Assembly (NCBI RefSeq): GCF_042652185.1
Contig: NZ_JBHSIX010000027.1
Direction: 5' to 3' (one strand)
Length of the DNA stretch: 64,000 nt
Source: Actinacidiphila fildesensis
GTDB taxonomy: Bacteria; Actinomycetota; Actinomycetes; Streptomycetales; Streptomycetaceae
Made by a program: the position numbers and the translations under genes
In this document: positions 24,021-31,494 of the stretch, piece by piece
How positions within the stretch are numbered: the first letter of the stretch is position 1
How the letters are laid out: each line of letters begins with the position of its first letter
Notes under the pieces: model-generated
What the model saw: only the letters and a program-made list of their open reading frames with translations
Databases searched by the model: none
What the model was told of the DNA's origin: nothing

Positions 24021-26375
24021 ATGCGCAGCACCGCCCTTCCCGGCCGCATGCGTCCGCCACCACGTCTCCACCAGCGCAGCGTCGCTTTCCTGAGTGCGCT
24101 CGTGCTCGTGCTGACCGGGCTGCTCGGCCTCAGCCAGCTCGCCGGTCCCGCCTCGGCTGCCGCGGCCGACTACACCCAGAGCGTCACGCAACTGAACGCG
24201 ACGCAGGCGCAGACCTCCTTCACACCCACCACGGCCGCGCTCTACGTCGATGTGCACTACCTCGTCAACAGCGCCGGCCAGCAGAACGTCCGTATGGCCA
24301 ACAGCGCGGGCACCTGGACCCAGACCGTGAGCTCACTCACCAACGGGTCGGTCCTGGAGTACTGGTTCACCTACGAGAAGAGCGGGCCGCAGTACGACAC
24401 GCCCCACTTCACGTACACCCAGGGCGGTGGCGGCACCGGCTCGGTGGCCACACCGACCTTCAATCCGGCGGGCGGCAGCTACACGTCGGCCCAGAGCGTG
24501 ACGGTCGCGGACGCGACCGCCGGCGCGAGCATCCACTACACCCGTGACGGCTCCACCCCCACCGCCGCGTCCACGCTGTACAGCGCGCCGATCAGTGTCA
24601 CGGCCACCACCACCGTCAAGGCCATCGCCGTCAAGTCCGGCCTCACCGACTCGGCCGTGGCCAGCGCGACCTACACGATCGGCGCATCGGCCGGCTGCCC
24701 CACGCAGTCGGACACGCCGAACTTCGGCCCGAACGTCCACATCTACGACCCGAGCATGTCCAGCGCCACCATCCAGGCGCAGCTCGACGCGCAGTTCGCC
24801 CAGATGAAGGACACCAACACCGCGCAGTTCAGCTCGAACCGCGTGGCACAGCTCTTCAAGCCGGGCACGTACGCCGTCAACGACAACGTCGGCTTCTACA
24901 CCTCGGTGGCCGGTCTCGGGCAGAACCCGGACGACGTGACGATCAACGGTCACGTCACCGTGGACGCCTTCAACGCCTCCGACGCGGGCAATGCGACGCA
25001 GAACTTCTGGCGTTCGGCCGAGAACCTGGCGATCAACCCGGTCGGCGGCAACCGCTGGGCCGTCGCCCAGGCCGCCCCGTTCCGCCGCATCGACGTCCAC
25101 GGCGATCTGCAGCTCTACCCGGCCAGCTACGGCTGGGCGAGCGGCGGCTATGTCGCCGACACCAAGGTCAGCGGCCAGGCCGCGTCCATCTCGCAGCAGC
25201 AGTGGTACACCCGGGACAGCAACCTGGGCAGCTGGGCCGGCGGCGTGTGGAACATGGTCTTCTCCGGCACCACCGGCGCTCCGGCGAACACCTTCCCCAA
25301 CCCGCCCGAGACGACGCTGGCCACCACCCCCGTCTCCCGTGACGTGCCGTACCTGTACGTCGACGGCACCGGCAAGTACCGGGTGTTCCTCCCGTCGCTG
25401 CGGACCAACGCCTCCGGCGCGAGCTGGGCGAACGGCAGCACTCCCGGCACCTCGCAGCCGATGAGCCAGTTCTACGTGGTCAAGGCGGGCGACACCGCCG
25501 CGACCATCAACAACGCGCTCTCGCAGGGCTGCAACCTGTTCGTCACCCCGGGCGTCTACCACCTGAACCAGACGCTCAACATCAACCGTGCCAACACCGT
25601 CGTCCTCGGCATCGGCTACCCGACCTTCGTTCCGGACAACGGCGTCGACGCGATCCAGGTCGCCGACGTGGACGGTGTCCGGCTCAAGGGCCTGCTGATC
25701 GACGCCGGCACCACCAACTCGGCGGCGCTGCTGACCGTCGGGCCGGCCGGATCGTCCGCCAACCACGCGGGCAACCCGACGACCATCCAGGACGTGTTCT
25801 TCCGGATCGGCGGCCAGATCGCCGGCAAGGCCACGACCAGCCTGATCGTCAACAGCAACAACACGATCATCGACCACATCTGGGCCTGGCGGGCCGACCA
25901 CGGCAACGCCGGCACCATCGGCTGGACGACCAACACGGCGGACACCGGCGTGATCGTCAACGGTGGCAGCGTCCTGGCGACCGGACTGTTCGTCGAGCAC
26001 TACCAGAAGCACGAGGTCACCTGGAACGGCCAGAACGGCAAGACGATCTTCTTCCAGAACGAGATGCCGTACGACGTGCCGAACCAGGGCGCGTGGATGA
26101 GCGCGGCGGGAGTCAACGGGTACGCCGCGTACAAGGTGGGTGCGGGTGTCACCACGCACGAGGCGTGGGGACTCGGCAGCTACTGCTACTTCAACGTCAA
26201 TCCGGCGGTGAACAGCTACCACGCCTTCGAGGTTCCCAACACCCCGGGCGTGCGGTTCCATGACGCGCTGACCGTGTCGCTCGGCGGCGTGGGCACCATC
26301 ACCCATGTCATCAACGACACAGGGGCGTTGACCGCCTCGAACACCACTCCCAGCAACGTGGTCGCCTACCCATGA
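24021..26375 (+). CDS. Secreted multidomain beta-helix protein with CBM56-like and CHB_HEX_C domains
   Basis: A 784-residue exported protein (signal peptide through PASAAAA near residue 49; GAAAGGA site before the ATG). Residues about 50-135 resemble CBM56 beta-1,3-glucan-binding modules (VTQLNATQAQTSFTPTTAAL, VDVHYLVNSAGQQNVRM). Residues about 145-220 are a chitobiase C-terminal-like domain (GGSYTSAQSVTV, IHYTRDGSTPTAAS). The remaining 550 residues form a right-handed beta-helix with a repeated NTVVLGIG / VDGVRLKGLLID / NNTIIDHIWAWRADHGN pattern, as in polysaccharide lyases and glycosidases of the GH55/GH87 style. No catalytic assignment can be made. It probably attacks fungal or microbial wall glucans. 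LacI/cre-type control is suggested upstream. Confidence 0.7.
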   Translation: MRSTALPGRMRPPPRLHQRSVAFLSALVLVLTGLLGLSQLAGPASAAAADYTQSVTQLNATQAQTSFTPTTAALYVDVHYLVNSAGQQNVRMANSAGTWTQTVSSLTNGSVLEYWFTYEKSGPQYDTPHFTYTQGGGGTGSVATPTFNPAGGSYTSAQSVTVADATAGASIHYTRDGSTPTAASTLYSAPISVTATTTVKAIAVKSGLTDSAVASATYTIGASAGCPTQSDTPNFGPNVHIYDPSMSSATIQAQLDAQFAQMKDTNTAQFSSNRVAQLFKPGTYAVNDNVGFYTSVAGLGQNPDDVTINGHVTVDAFNASDAGNATQNFWRSAENLAINPVGGNRWAVAQAAPFRRIDVHGDLQLYPASYGWASGGYVADTKVSGQAASISQQQWYTRDSNLGSWAGGVWNMVFSGTTGAPANTFPNPPETTLATTPVSRDVPYLYVDGTGKYRVFLPSLRTNASGASWANGSTPGTSQPMSQFYVVKAGDTAATINNALSQGCNLFVTPGVYHLNQTLNINRANTVVLGIGYPTFVPDNGVDAIQVADVDGVRLKGLLIDAGTTNSAALLTVGPAGSSANHAGNPTTIQDVFFRIGGQIAGKATTSLIVNSNNTIIDHIWAWRADHGNAGTIGWTTNTADTGVIVNGGSVLATGLFVEHYQKHEVTWNGQNGKTIFFQNEMPYDVPNQGAWMSAAGVNGYAAYKVGAGVTTHEAWGLGSYCYFNVNPAVNSYHAFEVPNTPGVRFHDALTVSLGGVGTITHVINDTGALTASNTTPSNVVAYP

Positions 26376-26413
26376 CCCGGTGGCGGTGACCTGACGTGAA
26401 CGCCGGCCTCGGG

Positions 26414-26437
26414 GCCCCTCGCGGATGCGCGAGGGGC
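26414..26437 (+). terminator. Hairpin after the beta-helix gene
   Basis: 10-bp perfect stem (GCCCCTCGCG / CGCGAGGGGC) with a GATG loop, 38 bp beyond the stop codon. No U-tract. Confidence 0.5.
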
Positions 26438-26583
26438 GCCGGGGCCGCTGTCACATCAGCCGACCGCGCGTCGGCCCGGACCGGAAGGAGCTGGCAGATC
26501 GTCGTCAGGAGCGCTACGATCACCGCGATGATGACTCACTCTGTTCACAGATTGGGGGACCCGTCCGCGCAAGGTGAGTGCTG

Positions 26584-28062
26584 ATGCTCACTGAGACCGC
26601 GAACAGGGATTCCCGCCTTTCCTTCTGGCTGCGCGTGCGTGAGTTCGCCGTGCCGCCGTCCATGATCGAGACTGCGACCGCCCGCCGCCGTGCCGGGGAC
26701 TGGGCAGGGGCCTGCGCTGCCGCAGGCATCGACGTCGATCTCCGTCTGCGTTCCGTGGCACGTACGTACGGCCACGCCATCGCGTCCCAACTCCGGGCCG
26801 ACCTCCGCCATCTGGTGCCCGACCTGCTGCGCTGGCACATGCCGCGCATCGCTCCCAACGGGCTGCTGCGCCCGGGCCTGACCATGGCCCTGGCTCGGTA
26901 CGACGACGCGGGGCGTGACGGCGCAAGGCCGCTGCACCTCGTGGCCCGGACTCCGCCGGCCTGGGCGGACGCGGGTCAGCGGATCAGCCTCGCGCTGTGG
27001 GACGGAACCCACTCCGAGGCCGGCACCGCCCGCCATCCGCATCCGCATCCCCATCCCAACCGGCGGTTCCGCCTCGATCTGCACCGCCACCTGTGGGACG
27101 CGCGCAGGACCGGTGAACTGTGGATCCGGTCCGGGGCCGATCGGTGGACCGCCGACGGCCACCCCGCGCCCGAACCCGCCGTGATGGACGCGGAGTTGAC
27201 CGGCGTTGAGCAGCCGGGAACTCAGCTCCTGGGGACCGAGCTGCTGTCGGTAGTACCACCGGGGCGCCACTGCGCTGTTGACCGGTGGGCTGCCGAGGCC
27301 GGCATCCTGCTCCACGCCGAGCGGCGGCCGACCGGTCCCGTCGCCGTGCGGTTCGGGGCCCGGCATCGGCTGGTCCTGGACCTCGTCGCCGACAGGGACG
27401 GAGGCGGGCCACCCACGCTGCGGATCGCGGCGGCGACCATGGATGGCGGGGATCCCGCGCTGCCGGTCCTGCCCGACGCGGCGGCCTGGGTGCCACCCGA
27501 CCTGGAACTGATCCGCACCGGTTCGATCGACGTCGACCGGCTGCATCCGCTGGTCGCCTCGGCGCTGGTACCGGATCATGCGCCGGCCGGTCCGTCCCCG
27601 TCTCCGCACCGGCCAGGACAGCCGCGCCTCGTGCAGTGCCGGGGAGCTCAGCACCGGATCGCCCTGGTCGACGGGGTACTGGCCCCACTGGACCACGACC
27701 CGGCAGAGATCCGGCGGGAGGAACTGCTGGTCGCTCTGACCGGCACTCCGCTTCCCTGTCTGCAGGCCATCGATGCGGCGCACCGCCGTCCTGACTGCCT
27801 CACCGGAGTCCGCGAACGCCTGGACCACGGCGACACCGCCGGTGCGCTGGCCGTCGTCGAGGGCCTGTTGGGCCCCGACGCGCTGCTACGCGCCGGTGCG
27901 CTGCGCGACGAACTGGAGACGGCGGCGCAGCGGCGGATCACCTACGGGCTGTACCGGTCGGGGTTGATCGGCCCCGGACCCGGCCGCATCCCCCCGAATT
28001 CCCCGGATCGTCTGCGTCCCCGCGACAGCCGCTCCCACCCGCGCCACATGACGCTCCGCTGA
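26584..28062 (+). CDS. Unknown 492-residue protein preceding a MoxR-VWA pair
   Basis: A long soluble protein with no recognised domain, signal peptide or membrane helix. The ATG at 26584 follows AAGGTGAG by 7 bases; a GTG six bases earlier would lie inside the ribosome site. The N-terminal half is rich in helix-forming Arg/Ala/Leu (TARRRAGDWAGACAAAGIDV). There is a His-Pro run (HPHPHPHP, from a CATCCG hexamer repeat) near residue 156 and a disordered C-terminus. Proteins of this kind often accompany the AAA ATPase and VWA genes that follow, so it may be a substrate, adaptor or regulator of that ATPase. Confidence 0.6.
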   Translation: MLTETANRDSRLSFWLRVREFAVPPSMIETATARRRAGDWAGACAAAGIDVDLRLRSVARTYGHAIASQLRADLRHLVPDLLRWHMPRIAPNGLLRPGLTMALARYDDAGRDGARPLHLVARTPPAWADAGQRISLALWDGTHSEAGTARHPHPHPHPNRRFRLDLHRHLWDARRTGELWIRSGADRWTADGHPAPEPAVMDAELTGVEQPGTQLLGTELLSVVPPGRHCAVDRWAAEAGILLHAERRPTGPVAVRFGARHRLVLDLVADRDGGGPPTLRIAAATMDGGDPALPVLPDAAAWVPPDLELIRTGSIDVDRLHPLVASALVPDHAPAGPSPSPHRPGQPRLVQCRGAQHRIALVDGVLAPLDHDPAEIRREELLVALTGTPLPCLQAIDAAHRRPDCLTGVRERLDHGDTAGALAVVEGLLGPDALLRAGALRDELETAAQRRITYGLYRSGLIGPGPGRIPPNSPDRLRPRDSRSHPRHMTLR

Positions 28063-28124
28063 CCTCGGGGATCGCCCTCCCCTGCCCCCCGCTCGACCCC
28101 TCACGAACCCAAAGGTGATCAAAC

Positions 28125-29387
28125 ATGCCCACATGCACTCCGTTCGCTGCCCCCGACACCCTTTCCGACCCGGTTCGCGCCCCCCAACTCGATGTCGCCG
28201 GCGACCTGCTGACGTTGCTGCGCAACGCGACGACCGAACCGCGCCCCGACAACCAACTGGAGGCCCTGACCCTTGCTGTCGCCGCCGACCTGCCCGTCCT
28301 CCTGTGGGGCGAGCCGGGTATCGGCAAGACCGCGGCTCTCACGCAGCTCGCCGCGGCTCTGGACCTGCCACTGACCACGGTGATCGCCAGCGTGCACGAG
28401 CCGTCGGACTTCTCCGGCCTGCCGGTCATCGGAGACGATCCCGCGGAGCAGGGGGTCCCGATGGCCCCGCCGGACTGGGCCGTGCGGCTGGTACGGGCCG
28501 GTCGGGGGCTGCTGTTCCTGGACGAACTGTCCACCGCGCCGCCGGCCGTCCAGGCCGCGCTGCTCCGCCTGGTGCTGGAACGGCGGATCGGCTCCCTGCA
28601 ACTGCCTCCCGGGGTCCGGATCGTGGCCGCCGCCAACCCGCGCTCCTCGGCCGCCGACGGCTGGGAGCTGAGCCCGCCGCTGGCCAACCGTTTCGTCCAC
28701 CTTCAGTGGACGCACGACCACGAGGTCGTGGTGCGCGGCCTGGGCGGGACCTGGCCCCGGGCGACCCTGCCGCTGCTCGACCCGGACAGGCTGCCGGTGG
28801 CGGTGGACTTCGCCCGTCGCGCGGTGTGCGGGCTGCTGTCCGTCCGCCCCGCGCTCGTGCACCGGCTGCCCAGCAGTGAGACGCGCCGCGGCGGTGCCTG
28901 GCCGTCTCCCCGGAGCTGGGAGATGACGCTGTGCCTCATCGCCTTCGCGACCGCGGCCGGCTCCTCCCGGGAGGTGCTCTCCCTGCTGGTCAGAGGCACC
29001 GTGGGAGACGGTCCGGGGCTGGAGCTGCTGGCGAGCCTGGACCGGATGGACCTCCCGGACCCCGAGACGCTGCTCGCCGACCCCGCGAGTGCCGTGCTGC
29101 CCGAGCGGGGGGATCTGCGTCAGGCCGTGCTCGACGGTGTGGTGGACGCGGTCCGCAAGCGTCCCGAGAAGTCCCGCTGGAACGCGGCATGGGAGCTCCT
29201 GGCCCGGGCGGTGGAGACCGGGGCCCCGGACCTGGTGGTCGTCCCCGCGACCACCCTCGCGTCGCTGCGCCGCGCGGACTGGGACGTTCCGGCGTCGATC
29301 GAGGGGCTCGCCGGAGCGGTGACCATGTCCCGGCGGGCGGACCAGGCGGCGGCCCGGGCCTCGGTCACCACGAAGGCAGGCCGATGA
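28125..29387 (+). CDS. MoxR-type AAA+ ATPase
   Basis: A 420-residue AAA+ protein. Walker A GEPGIGKT is at residues 62-69, Walker B LLFLDE near 128-133, and sensor 1 RIVAAANPRSS follows. The insertion and the order of motifs match MoxR/RavA-like chaperone ATPases that work with VWA-domain partners to insert metals or remodel complexes. It is followed, with an ATGA overlap, by exactly such a VWA gene. The C-terminal third (RWNAAWELLARAVETG) is helical and specific to this subgroup. Confidence 0.85.
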   Translation: MPTCTPFAAPDTLSDPVRAPQLDVAGDLLTLLRNATTEPRPDNQLEALTLAVAADLPVLLWGEPGIGKTAALTQLAAALDLPLTTVIASVHEPSDFSGLPVIGDDPAEQGVPMAPPDWAVRLVRAGRGLLFLDELSTAPPAVQAALLRLVLERRIGSLQLPPGVRIVAAANPRSSAADGWELSPPLANRFVHLQWTHDHEVVVRGLGGTWPRATLPLLDPDRLPVAVDFARRAVCGLLSVRPALVHRLPSSETRRGGAWPSPRSWEMTLCLIAFATAAGSSREVLSLLVRGTVGDGPGLELLASLDRMDLPDPETLLADPASAVLPERGDLRQAVLDGVVDAVRKRPEKSRWNAAWELLARAVETGAPDLVVVPATTLASLRRADWDVPASIEGLAGAVTMSRRADQAAARASVTTKAGR

Positions 29388-30634
29388 TCCCGGACACAGC
29401 GGGGACCCTGGACCTCGACAAGCTCTTCACGGCCCGGCTGCACGCCGCCCGGGCCCGGCCGTACCTGGCGACCGCCCTGTTCGCCCTGCACCCCGTCGAG
29501 TCGCAACGGGTACCGACCATGGCCGTCGACCGGCACTGGCGGTGCTACGTCTCGCCGGGATTCGTGGACCGGACGCCGGTGGAGGAGCTGGCAGGGGTAT
29601 GGGTGCACGAGGTCTCGCACCTCCTGCGCGACCACCACGGGCGCAGCGACCGGGTCGCGCGGGAACAGGGACTCACCGGCCCGGGGGAACGGCTGCGGAT
29701 GAACATCGCCGCGGACTGCGAGATCAACGACGACGCGTTCGGTGACGGACTGGTCCGGCCCGAAGGTGCTGTCGAACCGGTCTCCTTGGGGCTGCCGGAA
29801 GGCAAGCTCATGGAGGACTATCTGCCCCGGTTCAGCCTCGGGCCGCTCACCCTGGCCGCGGCCTGGCTGGACTGCGGCAGTGGCGCCGACGGGCTGGACC
29901 GGGAGTGGGACCTGGGACCGGACGGCGCGCACGGACTCAGCGAGCAGGAGCGGGACGCGGTCCGGTTCCGGGTGGCGGAGGGCATCAACGGCCGTCCGGG
30001 GAACGCCCCGAAGGGGTGGAAACGGTGGGCGGAGGAGGTGTTCCACCCGCCGCAGCCGTGGCGGGAGTTGCTGGGCGCGGCGGTCCGCTCGGCCGCCTCC
30101 AGTTCCGGCGCGGGCGAGGACTACAGCTACGGCCGGCCGTCGCGGCGCTCGGCCGGGGTGCCCGGCACCGTGCTGCCGAGCCTCCGGTGCAGACCGCCCC
30201 GGGTCTCCGTGGTCATCGACACGTCCGGTTCGGTCAGTGACGCCGAGCTGGGCAGCGCGCTCCTCGAGGTCGCCGCCATCTCCCGTGCCGTGGGCGGCCG
30301 TCGTGACCTGATCACCGTGGTGCCGTGCGACGCGGCGGCCCGCATCGTGCACCCGCTCTGCCAGGGCGAGGGAATCCCGCTGATGGGCGGCGGGGGGACG
30401 GATCTGCGCTCGGGCTTCGCCAAGGCGCTCCGGGCGCAGTCCCGGCCGGACGTCATCGTGGTCCTGACCGACGGGCAGACACCCTGGCCGAGCTCACGGC
30501 CGCCGTGCCGGACGGTAGTGGGTCTGTTCCCCCGGCAGCGTTCAGCCCGGTCCTGGGCCCGGCAGGACGATCCCGACTATGTACCGGGCTCTCCGCCCGA
30601 CTGGGCACGCGTGGTGAACATCGGGTCCGCGTGA
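29384..30634 (+). CDS. VWA / metallopeptidase-like protein (DUF2201 type)
   Basis: A 416-residue protein with an N-terminal zincin-like motif HEVSH at residues 75-79 (WVHEVSHLLRDHHG, with NIAADCEIND downstream) and a C-terminal VWA-like domain with the metal site DTSGS near residues 279-283 and GGGGTDLRSGFAKAL. This arrangement is typical of the DUF2201 partners of MoxR ATPases. It is probably a client-binding subunit whose metal site is loaded or remodelled by the ATPase. Catalytic protease activity is possible but unproven. Starts within the ATGA stop overlap. Confidence 0.8.
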   Translation: MIPDTAGTLDLDKLFTARLHAARARPYLATALFALHPVESQRVPTMAVDRHWRCYVSPGFVDRTPVEELAGVWVHEVSHLLRDHHGRSDRVAREQGLTGPGERLRMNIAADCEINDDAFGDGLVRPEGAVEPVSLGLPEGKLMEDYLPRFSLGPLTLAAAWLDCGSGADGLDREWDLGPDGAHGLSEQERDAVRFRVAEGINGRPGNAPKGWKRWAEEVFHPPQPWRELLGAAVRSAASSSGAGEDYSYGRPSRRSAGVPGTVLPSLRCRPPRVSVVIDTSGSVSDAELGSALLEVAAISRAVGGRRDLITVVPCDAAARIVHPLCQGEGIPLMGGGGTDLRSGFAKALRAQSRPDVIVVLTDGQTPWPSSRPPCRTVVGLFPRQRSARSWARQDDPDYVPGSPPDWARVVNIGSA

Positions 30635-30657
30635 CGTCCCGGTGAGCCCCGCCGCGC

Positions 30658-31350
30658 TCAGCTTCTGCCCGCCGCCTCCGCGCAGGCGGCGTGACCCCAG
30701 CCGCCCGCCACCTTGGCGATCAACTCGCCCTTGGCGTAGGAGCCGGAGCAGTGGCACCGTCCGGGGTACCTCGCCTCGATCGTGCCGGACGAGGCCTTGC
30801 CGGTCCGCGGCTTCGACGCGGCGGCCTTGCGACCGGAGCGAGCGCCGTCCGGGGCCTGGGTCACGGCATCCGGCACGGGGAGTTCGGCGCCGGTTCCGCT
30901 GCTCGGCTGCTGGCTGATCGCGGCGTCGCTGGCGGCTTTGTCGGCGATCGCGTTGAGCGGATCACCGTTCACCTGGTGCGCGGGAACGTACACGAATTCG
31001 ACGTCGCGGCCGGCCAGCAGGGCGTCGATGCGCTGAATGATCTCCCGGTTCGCCACCGGCTTCCCGGCGGCCGTCTTCCAGCCGTTCTTCTTCCAGGCGA
31101 CCAGCCACTTGGTTGCGGCGTCACGGGTATAGGTGGAGTCCAGCCGGACCTCCAGGGGCACGGCCGGATCCGTCGCGGTCAGCAGCTGCTCCAGTGCCGT
31201 CAGCTCACCGACGTTGTTCGTCGAGTGTCCCAGCGGCCCCGCCTGCCAGCGCTGCGGCCGTCCCTGGGCGTCCGCGACCACGAAGGCCCACGCCGCCGGG
31301 CCCGGGTTCCCCTTGGCGGCTCCGTCACATGCTCCAATAACGCGTTCCAT
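30658..31350 (-). CDS. Ribonuclease HI with C-terminal Cys/His tail
   Basis: A 230-residue protein. Residues 1-145 are an RNase HI domain with the full carboxylate set Asp9 (CDGAAKGNPGP), Glu49 (NNVGELTALEQ), Asp71 (LDSTYTRD) and Asp137 (NAIADKAA), plus His125 in PAHQVNGD. It would degrade RNA in RNA-DNA hybrids. A basic, disordered linker follows and then a compact C-terminus (RYPGRCHCSGSYAKGEL... GWGHAAC) that could bind zinc through three Cys and a His. That tail is not part of classical RNase HI and may be a nucleic-acid-binding module. Confidence 0.88.
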   Translation of the reverse strand: MERVIGACDGAAKGNPGPAAWAFVVADAQGRPQRWQAGPLGHSTNNVGELTALEQLLTATDPAVPLEVRLDSTYTRDAATKWLVAWKKNGWKTAAGKPVANREIIQRIDALLAGRDVEFVYVPAHQVNGDPLNAIADKAASDAAISQQPSSGTGAELPVPDAVTQAPDGARSGRKAAASKPRTGKASSGTIEARYPGRCHCSGSYAKGELIAKVAGGWGHAACAEAAGRS

Positions 31351-31494
31351 CCCCTGATGATGTCAGGTGTTCCGCCACCCGCTGAGCACGGCGCATACGG
31401 CCGGCCGGCCGGGGCCCTCCCCGCCAGGGCCCCGCCGACCCGGCCCGTCCCGGAGGGACGACACGGCGTTCCGGATCCTCCCGCCCGTAGCCGG

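Noticed and set aside
24333..26306. A 657-codon minus-strand frame opposite the beta-helix gene
   Set aside because: No motif or ribosome site; the plus strand has signal peptide and domains.
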